NCBI GenBank assembly: GCA_941918925.1
Contig: OW799233.1
Location: forward strand, 127,062,833 to 127,126,832
Length of the DNA: 64,000 nt
Origin: Phyto melanocephala
Lineage: Eukaryota > Arthropoda > Insecta > Diptera > Rhinophoridae
Reading direction: 5' to 3'
Both the position numbers and the translations under genes were made by a program. Below are positions 33,731 to 45,799 of this stretch, in pieces. The notes under the pieces are model-generated. The model made no database searches. It saw only the letters and a list, made by a program, of their open reading frames with translations, and was not told the DNA's origin. Positions within the stretch are counted from its first letter, which is position 1. Every line of letters starts with the position of its first letter.

Positions 33731-34919
33731 AAAAAATTTTTATTGTATTGTCGAATATTTCGAGACTTTATATCTCGAGTAATTCGAAAAGTGACAAATT
33801 TAAAAAAAACGGTTTAAAAACATCACTTTTTTTAGTTAATTGAAAACCGGTTTTGATAACTCTACACCCAGAAAATGAAAACTCATATTCATTGCTAACC
33901 GTATAGTTCATAATTTATAAGTGCTGCCTACATATTTATATTCCGAAACGAAATTCTGTAGATGCAAAAATAAAATTCTACAAGCACAACTTAACTTTGC
34001 GATTTCCAACAATTGTAGTACTCTCAACCGATACTGTTTTCTCTGTGTATATGCCACGATCACCACTGCTGCCATTTCAGCTATTTTCTCGTCAAATCTA
34101 GCGATTTTTAAATATTTTTTTCGGGAAAAAATATGATTAGCTATTAGCGGAAAATCTAGCGATTTTTGCGATGTTGGATTTAAACGTATTTTAAATACAT
34201 TTGATGTTAATATTCTTAAAAAGTAGCTACCAATTCATTTGTAAGACAAATACTATTTTCAATACACTTTTTTTATACAGATCTTGGCATCTGAAAGCCA
34301 AAAAGCACATACATTTAAATTTAATAACCAATTTTATCTAGCAAAGTTTATAGCTCGAAACATTTTTTGTAAAAAGAAGATGTTAAATATACGTTCCTTT
34401 CTTTCTTTAGATGAGTTTGTGAATTATACAAAAAAAAAAACTATTTAAAAATTTCTTGCAAGAATTTCGAAATATTGCAAAAAAGAACTAATATGATCCA
34501 AAAATTGTAGATTGTTAAGTCATTAAAAGTTTAAGTCCTGGGTAATGCAAGATTAAAAAGACGATACAAAGGGATATTGATGCAGGTCCTCCCTGTCTGC
34601 GAAATTGTACAAATAAAAATACAAGTCATCTGCATCAGTGGGAGGGTTATAAGTATTGGAGATACTTACTCATTACTCATTAATAACTTAACATACGTCA
34701 ATCAATTCAATTGATCACCTTAGTGATTTATTTAAAAAAGATTTCGATAGAACGAATGAAAACCGTATTTATAGAACCAAATGCTAAGCGATAAATAAAA
34801 ATGTTTAAGTGACCCATCTTTTAATGGAACTTAGAAACGATGTATGAGGTTCTAGGTATAGTGTATTAGAAGATAAATCAATAGACGTTTGTATCATCAA
34901 GTTATTAGGCATATTTTTT
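33731..34919. other. AT-rich DNA without recognisable gene
   Basis: Nothing definable. A 71-codon ORF at 33921-34136 lacks any motif. Confidence 0.5.
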
Positions 34920-35711
34920 TATACCCTTCACACAGTGAAAAAGGGTATATATAGGTTTGTCATTCCGTGTGAAATTTCTACAACTTTCATTTCCGACCCC
35001 ATAAAGTATATATATTCTGAAAGCTTATGAATAGGGGAGTCGATTAAGCTCTGTCATTCTGTAAGTCTGACCGTCTGTCCGTGTGTATGTTGAAATCAAC
35101 TTTTTGAAGCCCCCCGACATCGCTTGGACCCAGGTGAGGTATTAAAATATCAGAAATATTCGGGAGTAGATCGCTATTGAAATATGATATGAGCAAATAC
35201 CCACGACCACCTCGATTTTTTTTTTTCACAAAAACAACATTACAACAACAACATAGATACATACAAACGTGTATACTGGTTAGAGAAAACGTGGCATCGA
35301 ATCCCAGCTGAGCCAAAAAAAATTTTTTTTTTATTTTTTAAAAATTTTTTTTTAATTTTTTTTTATTTTTTTTTATTTTTTTTTTTATTTTTTATTTAAT
35401 ATATTATTTATATTTTTATTATTATTTTTTTTTTATTTTTTTTGTTTTATATTTATTATATATATTTTAATTATTTTTTAAAAATTTTTTTTTTAAATTT
35501 TTTTTTAAATTTTTTTTTTTTATTTTTTTTAACATACATACGTTAATTTATAATTTTACAATGGGATGTTTTTTATATATGTATGTTTTTTATATGTATG
35601 TACGTATTTCATATGGGATGAATGGTGATACAAACTACTGTTGTTGCATGACTACACGTTGTGAAGGGTATATAAGATTCGGCACGGCCGAATATAGCGC
35701 TCTTACTTGTT
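34920..35711 (+). mobile_element. INE-1/DINE-1-like element, full-length
   Basis: It has the same order as the copy at 23454: start hairpin TATACCCTTCACACAGTG, TTTCCGACCCCATAAAGTAT, the CCGTCTGTCCGTGTG block, TTTTTGAAGCCCCCCGACAT, tRNA-like GTGGCATCGAATCCCAGCTG (near 35290), a ~210-bp T-rich spacer, CAATGGGATG and the end hairpin ATTCGGCACGGCCGAAT...CTTACTTGTT. A short deletion removes AATCAGAAACATCGGTACAT near 35180. Confidence 0.88.
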
Positions 35712-36809
35712 AAAAACTAAAAACCTTCGTGGTACATAAATCTAAAATAAATATTTTTTTTTTCACGGAAAAACAACAAATTGTGTTAACATTTCTAAGC
35801 TTGGCTGAAGTGGCCGATGCGACAGGTTCAATTACGATTTATTTAAATCAGCATTAAAGAGACTAGATTACAATTTTACATATGAAAGCGAGAATCTAGA
35901 GTATTGGCTTTAGACTTTTAGTAAATAAATCCCAAAATGTTTTTAAATAGGAGTTAAGTATGCATATTATAAATAAAACATAATTAGCAACACTTAATAA
36001 ACGTTATTTCTTGAATTGATATATAACGTACATATGTGTACGTATATTTCTTGAATTTTTACACATACGGTCATACATATGTAAATTTTGTATTAAAATG
36101 TAACTAATAAAAGGTGCCTTCGTAATAAAAATGACTGTACTTTTCTTTTTTTCTTTCGTTGTTTTAGAAAAACTAAGCGATAAAACGCTAAATTTTCCGC
36201 GCAATAAAAAAAATCAACGAAAACTTGGCTATTTTTTGTTAAATTTATTTTTTACAATTTTTAATTTTTAGCTATTTTCTAGCTATTTTTCTACATGTTT
36301 TAGCGATATTTTTTGGGAAAAAGTTGGCAACAGTGACGATCACTGCAAACAATACTTACGTCCCAACAAGTGTGCTAATGTTGAAGCAACGTTTTAGATA
36401 ATGATTCAGGAGAGCAATAAAAAACAAACAGTAAATCAAAATAAAATCAAGATTGTTGTGATTTAATGTGATAGCTCTCGTCTTATAATTCACAACAAGA
36501 CGCAGATTAGTTTGAATAAATAAAAAAATTGTGGAATTTTGACTCTTTAGAAAAATTATTCAATCTTTAAACTTATCAAGACGGCAGGCACAAACACGAA
36601 AAAGAGTTAAGAAAATATATAAAAATATATTTTATTCTTTAAAAGACACCAACTAATTGCAAGCAAAGGGTCTTCACGATTTTAGTATCTGAATAAGAAA
36701 CTTGAAATTTTGATGTCTTGTAAAGACTTCACAGAAATCAAACAAATTTCAATTATTATTAAAAGATAAAAAAAAATTGTTAAATAAGTATTGTTGACCT
36801 TTTTTGTTG
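35712..36809. other. AT-rich DNA without recognisable gene
   Basis: Only low-complexity ORFs are seen. Confidence 0.45.
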
Positions 36810-37147
36810 TTTATATATTTTGTTACAGATTTTTGTTTGGCTTTAGGTCATAAAAATTCAATTTTGTTGTTTTATGTTTGAAGAAAAGATTTTAAGTTTC
36901 TTTAATTATTTTATTCCACTATTTCGACCTACTTCGTAGATCATCATCAGGGATATTTTAAAATATTTTAGATATAATTTTATATCGAAATGAAAAACAA
37001 TCTTATTTATTTATAAGTTAACAAACAGTTGTTGATATTGGAATAAAATAAATAAAGAATTTTAAAATCTTTTCTTCAAACATAAAACAACAAAATTGAA
37101 TTTTTATGACCTCAAGCCAAACAAAAATCTATAACAAAATATATAAA
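36810..37147. repeat. Inverted repeat with 109-bp arms around a 120-bp spacer
   Basis: The left arm (36810-36918) and right arm (37039-37147) are near-perfect inverted copies. For example, GGTCATAAAAATTCAATTTT on the left pairs with AAAATTGAATTTTTATGACC on the right, and TTTTATGTTTGAAGAAAAGA with TCTTTTCTTCAAACATAAAA. The spacer's left edge holds a hammerhead-like motif on the minus strand. Partial inverted long repeats are known for Penelope-like elements, a plausible but unproven source. Confidence 0.85.
36921..36951 (-). other. Hammerhead-like CTGATGA...GAAA motif
   Basis: Minus strand: CTGATGAT, then a 7-bp helix GATCTAC/GTAGGTC capped by GAA, then GAAA. That is the conserved hammerhead core order with one extra T before stem II. 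Sequences for stems I and III are not clearly complementary. Confidence 0.4.
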
Positions 37148-39304
37148 ATTAAAAAATCTTGAAAAAATATTTTACCCGATATCAAAATTATTTGATCTAT
37201 AGGTATTGCGGTCGACACATTGGACTGTATTTTAGCTATAAATGATGTCTTAAGGTTAAAATATTACATTATTTTAACAATTTATTTTTATATCAACTTA
37301 TTTATTTTGACTTAAATTTTTTTCCTAAAGTAATCTAATAAACTATGAACACCAAATCTAAAACAGAAAAAAGAAGTCAACAAAACATCTTTGAAATGGG
37401 AGTTTAAATTGTTAGACTCTCGCTGTTTTGGATTTTATATAAAACACATAAGACCCACTACACAAAAGCATTAGTTTTTTTTTTATACTAAACCAATTTT
37501 ATTAGGATTGAGCCTGTGCACATCTGCAAGAAAGTATCTTTCAAATGGCATATTTTTTTTATCAAAATCGATTGTATAATGGGAGGATTATTAGATAAAA
37601 GACAATCGCAATAGAATAAACCAAAAATATATAATTTATAATGGTTGGTATTTGTACTAGATCAAGAAATTTTGATTTCCGAGTTTTTAAACATAAATTT
37701 TTTTTTTAATTATATATAAGGGTCTTAATATTATGTTAAAAAATTTTTTGTCCGAAATTCGAAAAATTGTTTGTATATTTATTTAAAGGATTTACTAACA
37801 GACACTTTTTTATGTTTTATTAATACTTAAATTTTTTTTTCATTTATTTATGAAATCATTTTAACTTTTATTTAATTTTCGAAATTATCGATTATGTAAT
37901 ATTTGTATAATAAATATTCATCTAAAAGTATTCCCAGTGTGTTAACTGAAAATTCGAAATTTTACAAATTAAAAAGAAATTGTTATAACTTACCAATTAA
38001 AAGGATTTACGTAAGTCGTTTCAATATAAAATATACACTGGAAAGAAATAGAAAAAGAAAGATATTAAAGTCGATTATCTTTCAATATTTCTTTATACAA
38101 AAATTATATTTTGCTAATTTATCTAATGTTTAACATCAAACTACGTTCTAGAAATATAAACAATTTGGATACAATTTATTCATTTAGCTTTACCACAGAC
38201 AGCCAGACATATTAACGGTCATAATTTAGTCTGACTTGTAAACTCACAAGAACCGAAAACACACGATATATAATTTTCTAACTAAAAAATAAATATTGTA
38301 AGATGTTACACAAGAATAGCACATTTGTGTGGGGAGGCGAGGGTCTAAAAATTAAGAACTGGCCGGCAATTCAATTACTTAATGACGATTTATTTTTTAT
38401 TTTTTTAACAAAATTTCTAATTATTAAAAATTTTAACCTAATAATTGTCGTTTCATTATGATGTTTATCTTCGATGACAACTTAACGTACACCCAAAAAA
38501 CAGACAATCAAACTCATTTTCAATCGAATAGTTCTGTACTTGAAATCAAACTTTTTATTTTATACATTTTTAATGCTGAATACACAGTTATATACCGAAA
38601 TGAAGTTCTTTAGGTACAATTAATTAGAAATTATAGACAGCCAAAGCTTAAAATAAAGTTGTATTGGTGAACGAGTTACCCAGCGAACAAGAAAGAAGTC
38701 TATAAGTTGCAGCGTTATATCTGTGGCTTGAAGCTAAAAGGGGAAATGTCAAAATATTTACTTTTGAGAAAATTGGAATTGAACTTTAACTTTTATAGGT
38801 GCTTTCATAGTGACATTGGCCAGCATTTTATTTAAGAAGTTGTTCTGGCTTAAGTATGACTTTAGCTGTTTTGCCATACTGAAATAAAGCAAGAAAACAA
38901 ATCTAATGCAATGATTAACTCAAAAAAGTAAAAAAATGACATTGGCCCTTTTAGCTCCAAGCCACAGATATGTTCTTGCTAATATCTTATGCTTTCGAAC
39001 GAAACAAATATTTTTTAATCGACTTTAAAACTTAAAAATTTATGTTTTTGTTTAATTTTAAATACATGTAATTGTTATTTCTTATTTTTCTGTAGAAATA
39101 ATTATTTCTATTATTGAAATGGAAAATAAAATTAAAACTATTTTTTATAAATAAAAAGTGATCTTAAGCTCAATACAAAAAACAACTGTTGATATTTATG
39201 AATTCTTTTTGAATTTTTTTAAGGTTGGGTAAACCACAAAAATTATTCGAATTTCACTTTAAAAATCTAAAATACTGAATTAAATCCTTTACAAAAAAAA
39301 AACA
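37148..39304. other. AT-rich DNA without recognisable gene
   Basis: Low-complexity sequence. The 76-codon lysine/asparagine-rich ORF at 37903-38133 has no motif. Confidence 0.5.
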
Positions 39305-40044
39305 AATAAGATGGCTGTGATGAATTTTATATATCCTTCACACAGTCATCATGTACATTAGGATGTACGCCGAATTTCGAAAAAAAAAATATTTTTTGCC
39401 GAACGTAGGGGTCACCGAAATACATTTTTCATTATACCTTCAGCATTTACTGTCGGTACTTATGAACTAGTGATATATCGATATTTTTGTCTCGAGCTGT
39501 CTAATGTTTTGCTTCAATAGTCATTGACCTCAAGTATTCTGTTCTAGTATTTACCCACCATACTTCAGTTCCTACTACCCTAATGTAATATCTTAATATC
39601 ATCAAAATTAAAAGTAGCAAAAACCATTCATTTAATCGTAATTTTTATGAAAATTTTGTAACTTATCACCACTGACAGTTTCAAAACCATTAATGACCAT
39701 TTTATAGTTCAATTGCATCCAAAACGTATTTAAGCAAAACAACATTAAATTTAAATATTTTTTATACAAGTATTTTTATACAAGCATTTTAACGTATTCC
39801 ATTCTCTGTAGCGCCGCTCCTGAGAAACTAGTTAATATACTCGTTTTAAGTTTGATATCTACTCATCAAGGCCTTTCACCCGATATGTAACAATGCTATT
39901 CAGGTATGTCTAAAATGGCCCTCGTTATACTTAAAATATTTTAATTCTAGTGGGACATTAAAATATATTCCACCCTATGTAGTGCCGCTAACGAGAAACA
40001 TCTTATTATACCCGTTCTAGTATTGTTATCTACTCATCAAGGTA

Positions 40045-40260
40045 CAGTGGGAAGCAAAACTGTCCGGATGTTTTGCATTAAGGAAGTAAGGTAATGAAAA
40101 TAATACATATATAGGTATATTATCAAATATATGTGTATTTTTTATTTAATTGAACATTATTCTAAATTATAAAGCCCAAAAATCATATAAATTGCTTCAA
40201 AAAAACAAAAAATTAAAAAAAAAAATCAAAAAATTCACTATTCGGACACCTTTGCACAAG
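40045..40260 (+). repeat. Left long inverted repeat with two transposase-binding-like sites
   Basis: Outer site ACTGTCCGGATGTTTTGCA at 40059-40077; inner site ACTATTCGGACACCTTTGCA at 40237-40256. The sites share YTSTYCGGA-like and TTTGCA cores. Confidence 0.85.
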
Positions 40261-40420
40261 AAATAAAAAAGTAAAGATTATCACGATATTGCTCCGTTAG
40301 TTTTTTGTTTGTTTGTTGCCATCTGTTTATTAAAGTTTTTTTGCTCTATTTGTGCATTATTGTTTGACCTGCGTAGTGATTAACTTATTTTTTAAATAAA
40401 AAATTAAAAGATCTTTAAAA

Positions 40421-41394
40421 ATGAGAAAAACACCATCTGATATTGAAAACAATGTGATAAATTTGTTGCAAAATAATTATTCATGCCATAAAATTGCTGA
40501 AAAATTAAATTTAAGTAAATCCACGGTAAATGAAATAAAAAAACGACGTAATATAGCTTGCAATAATAACCAAGGGGGTCGACCAAGGCTGCTTTTTGAT
40601 GGTGATGCCCGGCAGATTGAACGTTTGCTACATAATAAGGACATCAAGACCCCGAAAAATGCTGCCAAAAGTATCGGTAAAGATGTCAGTTCCTGGACGG
40701 TAAGACGCGCATTAAATAGAATTGGCTTAGTAGCCAGTGTGAAAAAGAAAAAGCCAGCACTTTCCGATAGAAATGTAAAAAGACGCCTTCAAACGCCTGA
40801 AAACGGGTTATTTGGAGCGACGAAACGAAAGTCAACCGATACCAGTCTGATGAAAAAGAATACTATTGGCATAGGTCGCATGAGCGCATCCAAAAGCACC
40901 ATGTGAAGGAAACGATGAAACATGGTGGCGGCAGTATAATGGTGTGGGGATGTTTTACTTGGTGGAATATTGGACCTTTGGTGCGAATCCAAGGTATTAT
41001 GAAGAAGGAGGATTACCTGAATATTCTACACACAAATTTACCAGAATTTGTTGACGAGAGTGCTTATCCAACTGAAGAAGTTGTTTTTCAGCAAGATGGG
41101 GATCCGAAGCACACGGCCAAAATAGTTAAAAGATGGCTACAAAACCAAGCTTTTAGGACAATGGAATGGCCTGCACAAAGCCCAGACCTGAATCCTATAG
41201 AAAATTTATGGGCTATTGTAAAAAAAAGGATGGGAGCATATGAAAACCCACCAAAAAATGTTGACGAGCTTTGGGAGAGAATACAACATGAATGGCGATC
41301 TCTTGACCGTGATATCATCCGAAAGTTGGTGGAAAGTATGCCAAAACGTATTGAAAGTGTAATTAAAAATAAAGGCCTTTGGACGAAATATTAA
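40421..41394 (+). pseudogene. Tc1 family DD34E transposase, single lesion
   Basis: The ATG at 40421 opens a paired-type DNA-binding region: first helix-turn-helix CHKIAEKLNLSKSTVNEIKK (residues 25-44), the GRPR hook at residues 53-56, and second helix-turn-helix around VSSWTVRRALNRIGL. The frame breaks between about 40785 and 40806, where a small deletion also shortens the usual linker. After it the other frame reads VIWSDETKVNRYQS (first Asp, about 40820), GGGSIMVWGCFTW, QQDGDPKHTAK (second Asp) and SPDLNPIENLW (Glu). There are exactly 34 residues between second Asp and Glu, so DD34E, and it ends at TAA 41392-41394. All three catalytic residues are kept; the lesion makes the copy inactive in cis. 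Confidence 0.9.
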
Positions 41395-41433
41395 ATTGGC
41401 AACGGTAATTGGTTTCAGCAAACCCTGCATACA

Positions 41434-41646
41434 AAAGTGCAAAAGTGTCCGAATAGTGAATTTTTTGATTTTTTTTAATTTTTTGTTTTTCTGAAGCAAT
41501 TTGTATGATTTTTGGGCTTTATAATTTAGAATAATGTTCAATTAAATAAAAAAAACACATATATTTAATAATATACCTATATTTGTATTATTTTCATTAC
41601 CTTACTTCCTTAATGCAAAACATCCGGACAGTTTTGCTTCCCACCG
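41434..41646 (-). repeat. Right long inverted repeat with two transposase-binding-like sites
   Basis: Inverted counterpart of 40045-40260. Inner site at 41438-41457 and outer site at 41614-41632 on the minus strand. Confidence 0.85.
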
Positions 41647-42015
41647 TATGTCAAAACCCCATTAAGGTCTATTCCAAATGGCCCCTGTACCGCGTTGAAT
41701 TTGTCTAATTTTTCTGAAATTCCAGTCCCACGTATATTCTGTGAAAAAGATCTGCGTAATCTTTCAATTTGTCTGAAATTTACTCCTCTTGGGCTCTTAC
41801 GCGATGCAAAAAACTCAGTCAGGTCTATCCCGTGGTCAGGTGCCCCGCAAAATGCTTTAAACATTTTTTATTTTTGGATCGCTCTATTTTCTTTTCTGGA
41901 AAACAATTCCACATACTATATAGAGTTTTGAGAACTACTCCGCTAGGGCTTCCTAGAGGTATGGCTCCACTCCTTTCAGGTGTGACCGAAATGGCCCGCC
42001 TGGTCACCTCAAAAT

Positions 42016-44431
42016 AAGCATATTCATAGTCTATAAATTTAAACTTAACGTACATTTTGTTAAAGTAAATGTACTAAATTAATTTGCTTTTTTTATGAAT
42101 TATTTGTTTAAGAAATAAATTGTTTATATTTTTTTATTAAAAAAATCTTTATTTCTTAAAGTCAACTCATTTAACAGACTGTGGAATGTAACTAACATTA
42201 AGGTGCCACGTACTGCATTTAACTTGCAAATTTATTTTCACACCCTTAAGATATTCACGATTTTGTTTCGGACGGACGTTATCTTGGATTTTACCGTTTT
42301 TTTATAGAATACAGCAATTATTCTGGTCTGTCCTTTATGATACGCATATAAGCCCTATCGGTTGTCCAGAAGCTCAAAATATTAAATTGAATTAGAAATC
42401 AAGTTGGCAAGTTGGTCTTCCCAACATTTGTTAGTACATACTGTAGAAAAAAATTCTCTATAGAAAGTTTATAATAATCTTTCTTTTTGTTTAAAAATTT
42501 TTAAAAAGTGCTCTATTTTATTAGAATATTAAACAATGTTTTTAAGAAATTTTTTATTTTTTAAAAATTTTTGATTTTTTTTAAAGAAAAAAAATTTTAT
42601 TTTTTTTTCAGTTATCCATAGATTTCCTGTATAAAGAAATAATTTTATAAATTCTCCTGTTATGGAATACTTTTTCAAAAAAAATCTATTTAAAAATAAT
42701 CCTCTAAAATAAATTGTATTTATTAATAAAAACGTATTATAGGTCCTTTGCCGTTATTTAACACCAACGATATTTATATGTCTGTACATAAATACAAGAA
42801 CCGGAAACAGAAATAAAATAATTGCTTGAGAGACAGGGAAGAGAGAGAGAAAAATAAATCTTAATTATAATGAAATCCTAAAGGCTCACTTGACTTAATG
42901 ATTGTTTTACTACTTGCGGTTTTCTGTGTTTTTTCTTATTCTATTTGTATTTTATTTCAAATGTTGAGATTTTCTAAAATGTATTAAACAACACAGTAAA
43001 AAAGAAAACAAATAAATTAATATCAGATATTACACACTTACACAGACAAATATTTACAAATACAAATTCTTTCATGTTTCAAATTACATTTGTGCGTACA
43101 GAAGTGTGGGTCTGTTTGTATTACAAATGCTTGAATGTTTTGCACTGTTTGTCTGTTAGACAGAAAAACTTATGGGAAGGAGGAAAGAAGAAGTATTAGA
43201 GAAATCATTTTATAATAATTGTTTTAGACTAAAGAATATGTATGTAACATATAAATCAATCTATGTAATTGAAATTAATGACCAACTCCATAGAATACAA
43301 ATGTATGCAATTTTATATTCCAGTACAAATTCAGAGGAATTTTTTTGAAATACAAATACAATCAAGATTAAAATAAAGTAGGAACGAATATAAGTAAAGA
43401 TAGTAATTATTGTGAGGGCACAGCATGATTTATTCACAAATGAAGGAAAAGTCTAAGGCAGCAGTAGTTTATTGACAGTTTTCTAAGCAATTTTCTTATC
43501 TACAGCATTCTTTCGTTATAACATTTAACGAAGTTTTAACTAGATTACTTGCAATTGAAGTAAACTTTTAATTTAAGGAAATTGTCAAGTACAAGAAAAG
43601 AAGTTATGCTTTTAACAAAACTTATTTAACTCTATTGTGGCCATTATTTTAGTTATATTATTACAAGCACAACTGTTTGGCCAAACCAGAGTTTCAGGGC
43701 AGTAATACAGATTTCCTTATCTCAGTGTTACAACTGAAAAGTATTTATGCTGAATTTACCAGTAGCTTTATAATGAAAAAGGAAAAAAAAAAACTTTAAT
43801 TTAATTAAACAAATATTTTATACATATTTCGGTTTTCCTGTTTTAACAAATACAAATGCTTAACCACACACACACACAAAAACCCATATTTATAATTGCA
43901 AACGAATTGTATATAAAACAAAAATGTATTCATAGACAGCTCTCACACGCACAATTTAAAGTTTATTTATTTATTTTCTGTCTTATTCAACTTGCAAAAT
44001 TTTAAAAGAAATTTTTTAGAATCTTTAAAGGAATTTCTCAAAAAGGCAAGTTGATCAAAAATATTGAATTAAGAAAGAAAAACATTAAAATTTTTGTTTT
44101 AATTAATAATTATTCGAATATTTTATATAAAATAGACTAAGACCCTTAAGGTTTCTCTACTGTTTTTATAGCAATTTAAACAGAAAATGTACTATTTGAA
44201 AGATATTTTCTTGAAGCGGTGTAGTAATTGATCAGTATTGAAACGTTGGCAAAGTATTTTGTAGTAGTCGGCAAGAGTGCAACAAATATAAATTTTTAGG
44301 ACGAAATTTTCTCTATCTTTTTCTCTTCTACATACATCTCAAGAATGATTTAATCATACTTGCATACACCAACTCAATTATAAACAAAAGAGAGTGCGTG
44401 TATGCAATTTGTTTCTGTAAAGCAATAGCGT
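42016..44431. other. AT-rich DNA without recognisable gene
   Basis: No ORF with a motif and no TE terminus were recognised. Confidence 0.5.
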
Positions 44432-44451
44432 AATTCACAATCTCGTGCAAA

Positions 44452-44456
44452 CGGTC
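44452..44456. repeat. Target-site duplication CGGTC (left)
   Basis: Directly precedes CACAGTG; an identical copy is at 45795-45799. Confidence 0.85.
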
Positions 44457-45794
44457 CACAGTGAGACAGCCCTAAAGTAACCGCGGAAAAAAATGGTTTT
44501 TGGCGTGTCGTCCAATTCGGATGAAATTTTCACAGTATATTAACAGATATATGAGTAACAATTCCCTGAAATTTGAGATTCATAACTTCATTACTTTTTG
44601 GTCTAGAGCAAGTCAAAATTGAGGTATGCTAACGCGCTTGAAATATGTTGGTTCAATATGTAAGATTCAAAAGCTTATCAATAAAAAAATACATAACAAA
44701 TATAACCTTAAAGTATTTTTCTAATTAATTTAGTTGTTGTAGAATGAGTAAATAAAAAAATAAATTTAAAAAAGAAACACAAAAAAAAATTTTTACAACA
44801 AAATTGTGGTGTAAAAATTGAACATTTTGCATTTTCAATGGACTAGGAAATATAGAGCAGCCACTCGCCCTAGGTGCAGACTTATATCAAATGAAAGATT
44901 GAAGTCTTTAAACATACAAAAAACTACAAAACATACGCAACGCGCACATTCTGTCGCTATACGTATGTATGTTAGCATGCAATAGCATGTTTACAAATTT
45001 TTAATTTTTTTTTTTTAATTGTTTGTTTGATAATTTATTTTGTGCTCACAAACTTTTTAAAAACAAACTGTAAAATAATATTACATTGTTGTTGTTTTAA
45101 GTATTATTGATCAACAAACGGTAATTGCAATTATATGTTTAATTCACAATCTACTGCAAGTGCAAGTTTATACAGGTTTATATAAAGTGTTAAAAAAAAT
45201 TAACAAGGTCATGGACAATTCAATAATTTCTTATAGTGCAATTTCTGATATTTGGATCGATAGCAATAAAGATATTGATGTTGTTGTTGGTGTCATATTA
45301 TTATTTAAATCTAATTATTGATAGAATAAAAAAAATTTGTTCTTTTTTATTGCATTTCAATGGGAGGTGGGCGTAATAGTAGGCGTGTTATTGTAATTTT
45401 TACATGAAACATTTTAAATGACATATATTACAGTAATGTCAAATTTGAAGGTTGTACCTAAAATATTTTAGAAAATATGGCACTTTTTATGTTGAGGTTG
45501 TATGTGTGGTGGGGGTAGTAAAAGTGGGTCAAAGTCCAAAACATTATTCCGATAATGGTTGTAACAATATAACATTCAAGTATACCAAAATTTTAAGTTA
45601 TACCTAAAGTATTACGGACAATACGGCATTTTACAAATTTTGATTGTATTGGAGGTGGGCGTAAAAGTGGGCGTAAAAGTGGGCGAATTTTCTTAATTTT
45701 TTTTTTAACTGGAATTGTCTCAAAAATAACCTGTGCAAAATTTCAGAACTCTGCAATGACTTCTTGTATTTAATGCCGGCGTTGTCTCACTGTG
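44457..45794. mobile_element. Non-autonomous Transib-like element
   Basis: The left end is CACAGTGAGACAGC and the inverted right end is CACAGTGAGACAAC. A perfect 5-bp duplication CGGTC lies at 44452-44456 and 45795-45799. The first seven bases equal the V(D)J recombination heptamer. At the left end a 23-bp gap then leads to AAAAAAATG (44487-44495), in the place of a nonamer. Transib transposons, related to RAG1, are known for CAC-starting termini, a 23-bp spacer plus A-rich nonamer, and 5-bp GC-rich duplications. The 1.3-kb interior has no ORF of note and contains GTGGGCGTAAAAGTGGGCG repeats near 45655. Confidence 0.7.
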
Positions 45795-45799
45795 CGGTC
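45795..45799. repeat. Target-site duplication CGGTC (right)
   Basis: Directly follows CACTGTG; an identical copy is at 44452-44456. Confidence 0.85.

Larger units (their letters stand above)
40045..41646 (+). mobile_element. Tc1-type transposon with long IR/DR termini
   Basis: The element starts CAGTGGGAAGCAAAACTGTC after TA (40043-40044) and ends with its inverse before TA (41647-41648). Terminal inverted repeats of about 215 bp match almost base for base. Each carries an outer direct-repeat site (ACTGTCCGGATGTTTTGCA) and an inner one (ACTATTCGGACACCTTTGCA), the IR/DR layout known from Minos and Sleeping Beauty. One transposase gene lies between, broken only by one small lesion. Near-identity of the repeats implies recent insertion, here into an old INE-1-like repeat. 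Confidence 0.93.
39305..42015 (-). mobile_element. Ancient INE-1-like (subfamily 2) repeat hosting a Tc1 insertion
   Basis: The left edge retains TATATATCCTTCACACAGTC...ATGTACATTAGGATGTACGC. A ~170-bp internal module occurs at least twice: GTAGCGCCGCTCCTGAGAAA (39808) and GTAGTGCCGCTAACGAGAAA (39979). Each is followed by ATCTACTCATCAAGG and then by CAGGTATGTCTAAAATGGCC (39901) or AAGGTCTATTCCAAATGGCC (41664). The second module is cut by the Tc1 element at 40045. Further GGTCTATCCC and GGTGTGACCGAAATGGCCCG strings follow to 42000. The CTACTxxTCAAGxCCTTT phrase links it to the 7301 and 63547 copies. Confidence 0.5.
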
